In this document: piece after piece, positions 8,236-19,040 of the stretch | How the letters are laid out: every line of letters begins with the position of its first letter | Position numbering within the stretch: position 1 is the stretch's first letter | Assembly (NCBI RefSeq): GCF_000382365.1 | Contig: NZ_KB908238.1 | Span: 1,754 to 41,460 of the forward strand | Origin: Pannonibacter phragmitetus DSM 14782 | Lineage (GTDB): Bacteria > Pseudomonadota > Alphaproteobacteria > Rhizobiales > Stappiaceae | Length of the DNA: 39,707 nt | Reading direction: 5' to 3' | Notes under the pieces: generated by a model | The model's database searches: none | Told to the model about the DNA's origin: nothing | Seen by the model: the letters and a program-made list of their open reading frames with translations, nothing else | Translations under genes and position numbers: made by a program

Positions 8236-10506
8236 ATGGATCAAGGCATAGGGACGCAGGGAGGAAAGATAGCAAACACGATCATCATTCCGGTGATTGG
8301 CGTCATGCTGCTTGCTGTCCTGTTTGTCTTCGCAATTCTCATCTGGTCCTCGTCCCTGACCGATAGTGCCGCAGAAGACAGCGAGCGCAGTCTGATCGAG
8401 GGCTCTCTGGCGATGCAACTGGACCAGTTGAGCAGCCAGCAGGAAGCTGCCGCGGTCTGGGATGATGCCTATTTCCGGGCAAAGCGCGGTTCGGAAGAAG
8501 CCGCCTGGCTGCTGCACCAGGTCGCCATTTCACTTGCGAACGTGCATGGCCATACGAAGACGGTGATCCTGAACCGCGATCTGGAGGCCATCGTCGCCTA
8601 TGATAGCGACGGCGCCATCAACTGGCTCGACGGAACATTGCTCAATGCGCTGCGCAGACCGGTGGCCAATGTCCGCGACAGCTACATCTCAAGCTTCCGC
8701 AAAACACCTTCGGGCGCCTACCGCTTTCAGCCGGACTACCGCGCCAATCACCGCACCATCTTCGAGAATGGCGTCGTCATGGCAGGCGGGCGCCCGCATT
8801 ACTTCAGCGTGACCGCAATCTCTCCGCAGACCCACAACGCGGGCGCAGAGCGCGAAGATCCTGCGGTGCTGGTGAGTTTTGTCGCCATGACTCCCTCGGT
8901 CCTCGGGCGCCTCTCCGGAATGGCAGGGATTTCCGGGATTGAAGCAGGACCTGTTCAAAAGGGCCGAAGAGACCTCGCCTCCATCCTCGTGCTGGACCCT
9001 TCGGGCGAGCCGGTGACGCGCCTCAACTGGCGCTCGTCCCGCCCGGGATCGCTGATGCTCATGCGCATTCTGCCGGTGCTGGTCCTCCTCGTCCTGGCCA
9101 TTGCCGCCATGACCGCCCTTCTGCTGAACTACGCAAGGCAGTCGACACGCAAGCTCGCCAACAGCGAAGCGCGGGCCATTTATGCAGCTCAACATGACAG
9201 CCTGTCCGGCTTGCCGAACCGCGACTATTTCAACCGTATGCTGGTGGAAGCGCTCGCAAATGCTCAGGACGAGCGCAATGGCAAAGATCTGACGGCTGTC
9301 ATCTACATCGATCTCGATCACTTCAAGGACATCAACGACACGCTGGGCCATGCGGCCGGCGATGAAGTCATCAAGGCCGTGACAGCGCGCCTCCGCACCA
9401 TCGTGCCGCCCACGGGCATGCTGGCACGTATTTCAGGCGATGAATTCGCGATGATCCTGTCGGGCTGCCGCTCGCGCTCCCTCATCGAATATCAGCTGAG
9501 CCATATTCAGGACGAGCTGAGCCGCCCGCTGCGGGTCGCCGGAAACGAGCTCTATGTCAGCCTGTCCATGGGAGCAGCCATTGCCCCGCAGGACGGCACC
9601 ACCGCAGGAGAGCTGCTGCGCAAGGCGGACATCGCGCTTTACGATGCCAAGGCCAATGGGCGGCGCCGCTGGTCTTTCTTCGATCCGTCCATGGAAGAGC
9701 ACGTCCACACCCGCGACAAGATCGCCCGCGATCTGCGCCGGGCCATCGACAATGACCTGCTTTCGGTCGCCTATCAGCCGCAGTTGGACAGCCGCACCGG
9801 CAGGGTCGCCGCCGTGGAAACACTCGTGCGCTGGACGCATCCGGAACACGGACCTGTCAGCCCGGCCATTTTCGTGCCTATCGCCGAAGAGACAGGCCTG
9901 ATCAACGATCTGGGGCTCTGGGTGCTGCGCCGGGCATGTCAGGATGCCCATCACTGGCCGGACATCACTGTTTCGGTCAATATCTCGCCAACCCAGTTCC
10001 GCCATCCGCGCTTCATCGACCAGGTCATCGAGACGCTCACCGCCTATGACATGGCGCCCGCGCGCCTGGAGATCGAGGTGACGGAATCCGTCTTCGCCGG
10101 CAAGGACGACACCGTGCTGACCGCCATGAAACGGCTGAAGGAACTGGGCCTCAAGATCGCGCTGGATGACTTCGGCTCGGGCTATTCCAGCCTCAGCTAC
10201 CTGCGCCGCTTCCCCTTCGACATTCTGAAGATCGACCGGGACTTCATCTCCCCGGTGGACGAGAGCCCGCAGGCTCAGGCGATCGTGCGAACCATCATCG
10301 ATCTGGGCGCCGCCCTCGGCATGACCGTGGTGGCCGAAGGCATCGAAACGGCACCGCAGGTGCAGTTTCTCACCAGCGCCGGCTGCGAGCGAATGCAGGG
10401 CTATTACATCGGCCGCCCTGCCCCGGTGGAAACCGTCTCTGCCCTCATCCAGAGCATCAGCCTTGACCCGATGATCCTGCGCACAGCGAGCCGTCTCGCC
10501 GGTTGA
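8236..10506 (+). CDS. membrane CHASE4-like sensor with GGDEF and EAL domains
   Basis: A 756-residue cyclic-di-GMP signalling protein. It has a first membrane helix at about residues 14-34, a periplasmic CHASE4-like sensor region to about 265 (DQLSSQQEAAAVWDDAYF is typical), and a second membrane helix near 275-297. A GGDEF domain with RISGDEFAMIL at the active site and a C-terminal EAL domain follow. The EAL motif reads ETLVRW, so the Glu is kept but Ala is Thr. The other phosphodiesterase residues are present (VNISPTQF, EVTES, LDDFGSGYSS, KIDRDF, AEGIET). Both activities are therefore possible. The ATG at 8236 is chosen because it follows GGGGGCAG and places the membrane anchor at the N-terminus. 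The gene converges with a MerR gene 12 bases downstream. Confidence 0.93.
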   Translation: MDQGIGTQGGKIANTIIIPVIGVMLLAVLFVFAILIWSSSLTDSAAEDSERSLIEGSLAMQLDQLSSQQEAAAVWDDAYFRAKRGSEEAAWLLHQVAISLANVHGHTKTVILNRDLEAIVAYDSDGAINWLDGTLLNALRRPVANVRDSYISSFRKTPSGAYRFQPDYRANHRTIFENGVVMAGGRPHYFSVTAISPQTHNAGAEREDPAVLVSFVAMTPSVLGRLSGMAGISGIEAGPVQKGRRDLASILVLDPSGEPVTRLNWRSSRPGSLMLMRILPVLVLLVLAIAAMTALLLNYARQSTRKLANSEARAIYAAQHDSLSGLPNRDYFNRMLVEALANAQDERNGKDLTAVIYIDLDHFKDINDTLGHAAGDEVIKAVTARLRTIVPPTGMLARISGDEFAMILSGCRSRSLIEYQLSHIQDELSRPLRVAGNELYVSLSMGAAIAPQDGTTAGELLRKADIALYDAKANGRRRWSFFDPSMEEHVHTRDKIARDLRRAIDNDLLSVAYQPQLDSRTGRVAAVETLVRWTHPEHGPVSPAIFVPIAEETGLINDLGLWVLRRACQDAHHWPDITVSVNISPTQFRHPRFIDQVIETLTAYDMAPARLEIEVTESVFAGKDDTVLTAMKRLKELGLKIALDDFGSGYSSLSYLRRFPFDILKIDRDFISPVDESPQAQAIVRTIIDLGAALGMTVVAEGIETAPQVQFLTSAGCERMQGYYIGRPAPVETVSALIQSISLDPMILRTASRLAG

Positions 10507-10518
10507 AGATGGCGTGGC

Positions 10519-10920
10519 TCAATGTCCTGACAGCCCTTCGATGATGGCGCAGTCCGGGCAGCTGTCGCCCCGGCAGGCCTCGACCATGGCGGTGAGATCG
10601 TCGCGCAGATCCATGAGCTGACGGATCTTGGTTTCCAGTTCCGCCAGATGCGCCTCGGCCACAGCCTTCACACGGGCGCTGCTCCGGTGCGGGTTCTGGC
10701 GCAGCTCCAGCAGGCTGCGGCAATCCTCGATGGAAAAGCCGAGGCTGCGGGCCCGCTTGAGAAACTGCAGCCGCTCCACATCCGCAGGCGAATAGGCACG
10801 GTAGCCATTGTCCTGCCGCAGCGGGCGCACCAGCCCGATGTCCTCGTAATAGCGCAGCGTCTTGGCCGGAAATCCCGTCAGTTCCGAGACTTCACCAATG
10901 CTGCTGCCGGCCTCTGTCAT
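10519..10920 (-). CDS. MerR family regulator, CueR/HmrR-like Cu(I) type
   Basis: A 133-residue MerR activator. The N-terminal winged helix is clear (IGEVSELTGFPAKTLRYYED and NGYRAYSPADVERLQFLKRA), followed by a dimerisation helix. The C-terminal metal loop reads CRGDSCPDCAII, with the outer cysteines separated by seven residues as in CueR, and RSSARVK resembles the CueR segment bearing the serine that favours monovalent metal. An extra Cys sits inside the loop. CueR-type proteins sense Cu(I) and activate copA or a chaperone, but no copper transporter is nearby. The ATG at 10920 lies one base after the meaB stop codon, so it is probably the last gene of ppdK-meaB-merR. The frame extends upstream into meaB without a plausible start. 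Confidence 0.88.
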   Translation of the reverse strand: MTEAGSSIGEVSELTGFPAKTLRYYEDIGLVRPLRQDNGYRAYSPADVERLQFLKRARSLGFSIEDCRSLLELRQNPHRSSARVKAVAEAHLAELETKIRQLMDLRDDLTAMVEACRGDSCPDCAIIEGLSGH

Positions 10921-10921
10921 G

Positions 10922-11884
10922 TCAGGTCTCCGTTGCAGCCTCGTCCGGCACCACCTTGACCACCAGACGGCGGTCCGCCAGCCGCATGGCGGCGAAGGGG
11001 CCACCCGCTGCGCGGATCAGCGCAGCCGGGGCGAGAAGATGGCTTCCGGCCTGACCATAGCGGGTCTTCAGATAGTCCGCCACCCAGGCCTCCTGACGCT
11101 GGGCAAAGCGTTGCGCCGCAAGCCCGCCTGCGTGCAGAAAGGCCCGATGGGCGGCAATGGCCTGATGCAGCGCCTCAAGACCGCTGCTGTCCTGCGCGCT
11201 GACAGCCAGAACCGGCACCTGCCAGCCCTCGCGGTCCCTCTCGCTCAGGGACAGGGCGCCCTTCACATCCGCCACGGCACGGGCCGCATAGGCGCCCATG
11301 TCGGCCTTGGTCACGACGATGATGTCGGGCAGCTCCATGACGCCGGCCTTCATGAACTGCAGGCTGTCGCCGGAGCCCGGCTGAATGCAGAGGACCAGCG
11401 TATCAACCGCAATCGCCACATCCGCTTCCGACTGGCCGATGCCGACGGATTCAACGATCACCGCCTCGCGTGCCGCCCGCATGACGGCAATGGCCGCCAG
11501 CGCATGATCCGAAAGACCGCCCAGCCGGTCGCGCGCTGCCATGGAGCGGATGAAGATGCCCGCATCCTCAGGGTCTGCCGTCAGCCGTGTCCGGTCGCCC
11601 AGCAGCGCCCCGCCCGAGCGGCGGGAGGACGGGTCCACGGCAATCACGCCGGTGGTCTTTCCCGCGCCCCGCAGCGCCTTCAGCAGGCTGTTGGTGAGCG
11701 TGGATTTGCCCGCCCCCGGCGGCCCGGTCAGACCCAGCACATGGCCCGCCCCCTCCCGGCAGGCCGCATCCAGAAAGGCATCCACCTCCGCCTGCCCGTG
11801 GCCGGTCTCGATCCGGGTCAGCGCCCGGGCAAGGGCGAGCTTGCCCCCTGCCCTGAGCGCAGCGATGGCCTCACTGCCCGCCAT
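10922..11884 (-). CDS. meaB: MeaB/ArgK-type G3E GTPase (methylmalonyl-CoA mutase chaperone)
   Basis: A 320-residue SIMIBI GTPase that protects or reloads cobalamin-dependent acyl-CoA mutases. Walker A is GPPGAGKST at residues 54-62. The switch and base-recognition regions follow: VIAVDPSSRRSGGALLGDR, VESVGIGQSE and VVTKADM (the guanine-specific motif). The length suits the family. No mutase gene is in the window, so its client must be encoded elsewhere. The gene starts 3 bases after ppdK ends and finishes 1 base before the MerR gene, implying one transcript. The link to ppdK is only by operon position. Confidence 0.93.
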   Translation of the reverse strand: MAGSEAIAALRAGGKLALARALTRIETGHGQAEVDAFLDAACREGAGHVLGLTGPPGAGKSTLTNSLLKALRGAGKTTGVIAVDPSSRRSGGALLGDRTRLTADPEDAGIFIRSMAARDRLGGLSDHALAAIAVMRAAREAVIVESVGIGQSEADVAIAVDTLVLCIQPGSGDSLQFMKAGVMELPDIIVVTKADMGAYAARAVADVKGALSLSERDREGWQVPVLAVSAQDSSGLEALHQAIAAHRAFLHAGGLAAQRFAQRQEAWVADYLKTRYGQAGSHLLAPAALIRAAGGPFAAMRLADRRLVVKVVPDEAATET

Positions 11885-11887
11885 GCC

Positions 11888-14551
<2,664 letters not shown>

Positions 14552-14906
14552 TCTCTTTCTCCCACATTGCGTCCCGCCACCGGGCTGCCTCCTCCGGCGG
14601 AAAGCTGAACGCTGACCTTGCGCCCGTTATTCCTGCAATGCCGGACTTGGGCGCACAAGGTTTTTTTGCACCGCAACGCAAAGCACCCGTTGAACGCCGC
14701 TTGGCAATTGGCCGAAGGTCGAATGCGGCAAGACGTCTGACAATCATCAGGCTGGCATCGCAAAGCTTTGTGATAAATGTGATCAGGTGATGCCACCAAA
14801 GGCGGGGCTCCGGCTTGCCCCGGCGCCACAAAGCCGCCATCGTATCATGAAGATGTGGGTTCACATGGAATCACGATGGCGCAAACCATCGGTCCTGAGA
14901 GGTAAG
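14552..14906. other. 355-bp divergent control region of ppdK and the TPR gene
   Basis: Gene-free DNA with a locally lower GC content than its flanks around 14650-14790. It contains an 18-bp near-perfect palindrome (14757-14774). Promoters for both flanking genes must lie here, but I cannot assign convincing -35/-10 pairs. Confidence 0.5.
14757..14774. promoter_or_regulatory. 18-bp palindrome, possible operator
   Basis: The sequence ATCGCAAAGCTTTGTGAT is a palindrome with one mismatched pair (G14760 against T14771). It lies 132 bases upstream of the TPR gene and 205 bases upstream of ppdK. Such symmetry suits a dimeric repressor or activator site. The binding protein is unknown. Confidence 0.3.
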
Positions 14907-16700
14907 ATGACGACGTTGACCGACGTTCCGGCGCAGAAGCGCAAGATTTCCGCAGGCCTCTGCAGCCGCCTGCTGCTTGGCGCGGCGCTTCTGATGGTTC
15001 CGGTGCAGGTGCAGGCCTCCTCTGGAGAGACCGCTGCAACACAGCCGCAATATGGCACCCCTCAGGATCTTCCCGTCACTCAGGCCGGCAGCTACCTGGC
15101 TGCGCGCCTTGCCGCCCGCTGGAACGATTTTCCCTCGGCTGCCGCCTTTTTTGAAGAAGCGCTCGGCACCGATCCGGAGAATGGCCTTCTTGTCGAGCGT
15201 GCCTTCATGTTGCGCATGGCCAGTGGCGACTTTGAGGACGCACGTATTCTGGCCGAGGACATGCATGCCCTCAAGATCCGCAATTTCCTCGCCAGCCTGC
15301 TGAAAAGCCTTGATCTGGCGCGCGACGGCAGCTTCCGCGAAGCATCCCAGACGCTCGAAAGCGATGGCGGCGGTCCGCTTGCAGATCTCACCGCAGGTGT
15401 TTCCAGGGCCTGGTTCGACCTTGGAGCAGGCGACCTGAAAAAGGCGCTTGCAGGTCTTGATGCCCTGAAGGGCCCCGACTGGTTCGATGTCTTCAAGCAT
15501 AACCATGCCGCCCTGATGGCACAGCAGGCCGGACGCATGGACATTGCCCTGACGCGGATCAAGCAAGCCTATGACGCCGACCGCGGAGCGCTGAAGGTTG
15601 CCGACACCTATGCCATTCTGCTTGCCTCGGCCGGCAAGAAGAAAGAGGCCCTTGCCGTTCTGGACCAGTATGATCAGCTGATCCCCAGCCATCCCATCCT
15701 CTCCCAGACCAGGGCCCGGATCGAGAAGGGTGAGAAGTTTGGCCCGGTTGTCGCAGATCCTCTGATGGGAATTGCTGAGCTTCTGAGCGGCCTCGGTTCG
15801 GCTATCGGCAATGACGGCGCAGAAGAACTGGGCGCCGCCCTGCTCAATCTTTCGCTGGATCTCAACGGAGAAGCCGATTTTGCAGCCCTCGCTCTTGGCG
15901 GGCTGTACAACCGGCTGAATGCACCGGACCGGGCCATCACCGCTCTGGAGCGGGTGCCGGAGAGTTCACCGCTGAAACGGGACGCGGAGATCCAGATCGG
16001 CCTCAACTTCAACGCCCTCGACAAGGTGGATGAAGCTCGCCAGCATCTGCAGGCCCTCATCGACAAGGATCCGTCTGACCTTGAGGCGATCATTGCACTC
16101 GGCAATGTTCTGCGCTCCCGCGAGATGTTTGCAGAGGCTGAGGTGGTTTACACCAAGGGCATCGACACGGTGGACAAGCCGCAGCCGGAGCACTGGGGCC
16201 TTTATTACAACCGCGGCATTTGCCGCGAGCGGCTGAAGAAGTGGAACGAGGCTGAGGTAGACCTGCGCACGGCGCTGGAGCTTTACCCCGAACAGCCGCA
16301 GGTGCTGAATTATCTGGGCTATTCGCTCATTGATCAGGGCATGAAGCTCGATGAAGCGATGCAGATGATCCAGACGGCCGTTCGCCTGCGCCCCAGCGAC
16401 GGCTACATCGTCGACAGCCTGGGCTGGGCCTATTACAAGCTCGGCCGCTACGAGGAAGCGACGCGGGAACTGGAGCGTGCGGTCCAGCTGCGCCCGGCCG
16501 ATCCGGTGATCAACGACCATCTGGGCGATGCCTACTGGAAGGTAGGGCGCCGTCTGGAGGCCCGGTTCCAGTGGAACCATGCCCGCGACCTCAACCCGAC
16601 GCCGGAAGATCTTGTGAAGATCCTCAACAAGATCGAAAACGGCCTGCCCGACACCCCTGCGGCCGTCGAAGCCAGCGCCCCGCCGAAGAACGGCGGCTGA
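14907..16700 (+). CDS. exported tetratricopeptide-repeat protein
   Basis: A 597-residue protein with a basic N-terminus and a hydrophobic signal segment (SRLLLGAALLMVPVQVQA, about residues 19-36), then a long array of TPR helices. Clear TPR units sit near residues 370-420 and 450-570, with the typical 'LGWAYYKLGRYEEATRELER' spacing of 34 residues. It probably acts in the periplasm as a protein-interaction scaffold. No enzyme motif is seen. The start MTTLTDVPAQK is chosen for the AGAGGT six bases ahead, and longer in-frame starts lack a site. ispE follows after 7 bases, so they are co-transcribed. I recall this type of TPR gene beside ispE in other alphaproteobacteria, but its function is not known. 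Confidence 0.88.
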   Translation: MTTLTDVPAQKRKISAGLCSRLLLGAALLMVPVQVQASSGETAATQPQYGTPQDLPVTQAGSYLAARLAARWNDFPSAAAFFEEALGTDPENGLLVERAFMLRMASGDFEDARILAEDMHALKIRNFLASLLKSLDLARDGSFREASQTLESDGGGPLADLTAGVSRAWFDLGAGDLKKALAGLDALKGPDWFDVFKHNHAALMAQQAGRMDIALTRIKQAYDADRGALKVADTYAILLASAGKKKEALAVLDQYDQLIPSHPILSQTRARIEKGEKFGPVVADPLMGIAELLSGLGSAIGNDGAEELGAALLNLSLDLNGEADFAALALGGLYNRLNAPDRAITALERVPESSPLKRDAEIQIGLNFNALDKVDEARQHLQALIDKDPSDLEAIIALGNVLRSREMFAEAEVVYTKGIDTVDKPQPEHWGLYYNRGICRERLKKWNEAEVDLRTALELYPEQPQVLNYLGYSLIDQGMKLDEAMQMIQTAVRLRPSDGYIVDSLGWAYYKLGRYEEATRELERAVQLRPADPVINDHLGDAYWKVGRRLEARFQWNHARDLNPTPEDLVKILNKIENGLPDTPAAVEASAPPKNGG

Positions 16701-16707
16701 TCCGGCC

Positions 16708-17619
16708 ATGAGGGGGAACGGAACATCATCCGGCGCGGACACCGCGCCGGTTTTTTCCTGCCAGGCCAGAGCCAAGATCAATCTGGCCCTGCACATCACG
16801 GGGCGGCGGGAAGACGGCTATCACCTGCTGGACAGCTTCACCCTCTTCGCTGAAACGGGTGACAGGCTGAGCCTGCGGGCTGCGGCAAGCTCTTCCTTCA
16901 CCGTCTCCGGCCCCTTTGCCGCAGCGCTTGAGGGCGGCGGCCCGGCGGACAGCAATCTCGTATTGCGAGCCATTGCCGCGCTGCAGAAGGAGTACGGCCA
17001 GTCTCTGCCGCCCTTTGCCGTGCATCTGGAAAAGAACCTGCCGGTTGCCTCAGGCATTGGAGGCGGGTCGGCGGATGCGGCAGCTGCTCTGAGACTGGTC
17101 CTGGAGGCCACAGGCCTCGCGGTGCCTTCGGATGCGTTGCAGTCCATCGCGCTGGACCTCGGGGCGGACGTGCCTGTCTGCCTGGCCGGGCGGCCGGCCC
17201 GCATGTCCGGCATCGGCGAAACCCTTGCCCCGCTGCCCCCCCTGCCCCACTGCGGCCTGGTGCTGGTCAATCCGGGCGTGGCGGTCAGCACGCCCGCCGT
17301 ATTCCGCGCGCTTGAATGCCGCGACAATCCGCCCCTGCCCGCCATGCCAGAGGAATTCTCCAGCCGCGAAAATCTCATCTGCTGGCTGAAGGAGACCCGC
17401 AACGACATGCAGGCCTCAGCCATTGGCCTGTCACCGGTCATTGCGGACGTGCTGGCTGCGCTGGAGGCTCACCCGGCGGCGGAGTTCTGCCGCATGTCCG
17501 GCTCCGGCGCCACGTGCTTTGCGCTCTGCGCACCGGAAGCAGCAGCCGGATTGGCGGACGCCTTGCGTGCGCAGCATCCGGGATGGTGGGTTGAAGCGGG
17601 CGAAGTGAGCTGCGGGTGA
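16708..17619 (+). CDS. ispE: 4-diphosphocytidyl-2-C-methyl-D-erythritol kinase
   Basis: A 303-residue GHMP kinase of the non-mevalonate isoprenoid pathway that phosphorylates CDP-methylerythritol at the 2-hydroxyl. It starts with ARAKINLALHITGRREDGYH, the family N-terminal substrate motif. The ATP loop PVASGIGGGSADAAA is at residues 112-126, and the C-terminal GHMP motif is MSGSGATCFAL. All are intact. It sits 7 bases after the TPR gene and converges on the octaprenyl diphosphate synthase gene, which consumes the isoprenoid units this pathway makes. The two stop codons lie inside a single hairpin. Confidence 0.96.
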   Translation: MRGNGTSSGADTAPVFSCQARAKINLALHITGRREDGYHLLDSFTLFAETGDRLSLRAAASSSFTVSGPFAAALEGGGPADSNLVLRAIAALQKEYGQSLPPFAVHLEKNLPVASGIGGGSADAAAALRLVLEATGLAVPSDALQSIALDLGADVPVCLAGRPARMSGIGETLAPLPPLPHCGLVLVNPGVAVSTPAVFRALECRDNPPLPAMPEEFSSRENLICWLKETRNDMQASAIGLSPVIADVLAALEAHPAAEFCRMSGSGATCFALCAPEAAAGLADALRAQHPGWWVEAGEVSCG

Positions 17620-17634
17620 GCTTCAGCTCACCCG
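17613..17634. terminator. hairpin spanning the two convergent stop codons
   Basis: CGGGTGAGC (17613-17621) and GCTCACCCG (17626-17634) form a perfect 9-bp stem with a TTCA loop. The ispE stop (17617-17619) lies in one arm, and the octaprenyl diphosphate synthase stop (17623-17625) lies in the loop. A U tract is missing on both sides, so termination may need Rho or the stem may mainly protect 3' ends. Confidence 0.55.
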
Positions 17635-18642
17635 GGCAATGCAGAATTCGACGGCTTCGCGCAGGGCTTCCGTCAGCGGGCTCTGCGGCAGTTCATCGAG
17701 GGCAGCCATGGCGCTGGCGCCATACTGGCGGGCGCGGACAATGGTTTCCTCGATAGCGCCGTGACGGCGCATCAGGGCAATGGCTTCCTCAAGATCGCCG
17801 TCGCGGATGTCACCCTCTTCCAGGCAGCGCTTCCAGAAGGCGCGCTCACTGTCCGTGCCGCGCTCCAGAGATACGACGACCGGCAGCGTGATCTTGCCCT
17901 CGCGGAAATCGTCGCCGACCTGCTTGCCGAGATCGGCACTCGATCCGCCGTAATCCAGCGCATCATCCACGAGCTGGAAGGCAAGGCCGAGATCCATGCC
18001 ATAGCGGCGGGCGGCCGCACGCTGGGCCCCTTCGACACCGGCGATCACAGGCCCGACTTCGGCAGCAGCGGCAAAGAGCGCAGCGGTCTTCGCCTCGATC
18101 ACCTTGAGATACTGTGCCTCATTGGTGGAAATGTCCTTGGCCGCACCCAGCTGCATCACCTCGCCCTCGGCGATGATGGCAGAGGCTTCGGCGAGAATGC
18201 GCAGGGCCTCCAGCGAGCCAACGTCCACCATCATCTTGAAGGCCTGGCCGAGCAGATAGTCGCCGACGAGAACGCTGGCCTGATTTCCCCAGAGCTTGCG
18301 CGCCGCCAGCTTGCCCCGGCGCATGTCGCTCTCGTCCACCACGTCGTCATGCAGCAGCGTCGCCGTGTGCATGAACTCGACGCTGGCCGCGAGGATGACA
18401 TGGCCCGTGCCGCGGTAGCCGAACATGTCCGCCATGGCGAGGGTCAGCATGGGCCGCAGGCGCTTGCCGCCCGAGTCGATCAGGTGCTTGGCAATCTCGG
18501 GGATAAGCTCGACATTCGAGCCCGCCTTGGACAGGATCAGATCGTTGACCTGCCCCATGCCGCCTGCCGTCAGATCGACGAGCGGCTGGATTGCGGGCTT
18601 GGCTTTCTTCAATTCGGGTGCGGAAGCGGCGACGGCTGCCAA
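17623..18642 (-). CDS. ispB: polyprenyl (octaprenyl-type) diphosphate synthase
   Basis: A 339-residue trans-prenyltransferase that extends farnesyl diphosphate with isopentenyl diphosphate to the long chain used for ubiquinone. The first Asp-rich motif is HDDVVDESDMRRG and the second is VDDALDYGG. GGKRLRPMLT holds the substrate-binding Lys/Arg. The chain-length floor region before the first motif (AASVEFMHTATLL) has small residues, fitting a long product. No ATG suits the family N-terminus. A TTG at 18642 preceded by GGAG at 6 bases spacing gives MAAVAASAPELKKAKPAIQP, which I favour. The product length (octa- or decaprenyl) cannot be fixed from sequence. Confidence 0.92.
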   Translation of the reverse strand: MAAVAASAPELKKAKPAIQPLVDLTAGGMGQVNDLILSKAGSNVELIPEIAKHLIDSGGKRLRPMLTLAMADMFGYRGTGHVILAASVEFMHTATLLHDDVVDESDMRRGKLAARKLWGNQASVLVGDYLLGQAFKMMVDVGSLEALRILAEASAIIAEGEVMQLGAAKDISTNEAQYLKVIEAKTAALFAAAAEVGPVIAGVEGAQRAAARRYGMDLGLAFQLVDDALDYGGSSADLGKQVGDDFREGKITLPVVVSLERGTDSERAFWKRCLEEGDIRDGDLEEAIALMRRHGAIEETIVRARQYGASAMAALDELPQSPLTEALREAVEFCIARVS

Positions 18643-18722
18643 AACACTCTCCCAAGGCTGGTTTTGGCGGACAATAGGTCGGCAAGCGTCCCCCCGCAAG
18701 GGATCAATCGTTTGACAAGGCA

Positions 18723-18740
18723 GTGAACAGTGTTGTTCAC
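18723..18740. promoter_or_regulatory. perfect 7-4-7 inverted repeat in the divergent promoter region
   Basis: GTGAACA-GTGT-TGTTCAC is a perfect palindrome between the octaprenyl diphosphate synthase and DUF2007 genes. It starts just after a perfect TTGACA (18712-18717) and overlaps a possible -35 box TTGTTC (18733-18738) that is 17 bases from ATAAAC (18756-18761) on the plus strand. It could be an operator. No regulator is known. Confidence 0.35.
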
Positions 18741-18805
18741 CACCGGAAAAGACGCATAAACCATATGTCTGCACTGCGCTCTATTCAGAGAGGAAAACCG
18801 GGATC

Positions 18806-19039
18806 ATGGAAGAACTGCTGAAGACCAATGATCTGGTTCTCATTTCAGCTGTGGGAGCGATGTTTGACGAGGCCGGGATCGCGCATTTTGTCGCGGATGC
18901 CAACATGAGCATTCTGGAAGGTTCGCTCGCGATGATTCCCCGGCGAATCCTTGTCCCTGCCGATCAGATCACCGCTGCCCGCCACCTGCTGCGCGAGGCA
19001 GGCCTTGGCCATGAGCTGACGCCGGATGAAGGACGCTGA
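18806..19039 (+). CDS. DUF2007 family small protein
   Basis: A 77-residue protein of the DUF2007 (putative signal-transducing protein) type. MEELLKTNDLVLISAVGAMF is followed by a segment on which member of a pair the protein acts (EAGIAHFVADANMSILEGSL), and RRILVPADQITAARHLL. This is the compact beta-alpha-beta pattern of the family, in which the small domain resembles a PII-like fold. GAGAGGAAAACC precedes the ATG. The downstream methyltransferase gene overlaps or touches its stop codon, so the two are coupled. This pairing is frequent in Rhizobiales. Function is unknown. Confidence 0.88.
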   Translation: MEELLKTNDLVLISAVGAMFDEAGIAHFVADANMSILEGSLAMIPRRILVPADQITAARHLLREAGLGHELTPDEGR

Positions 19040-19040
19040 C

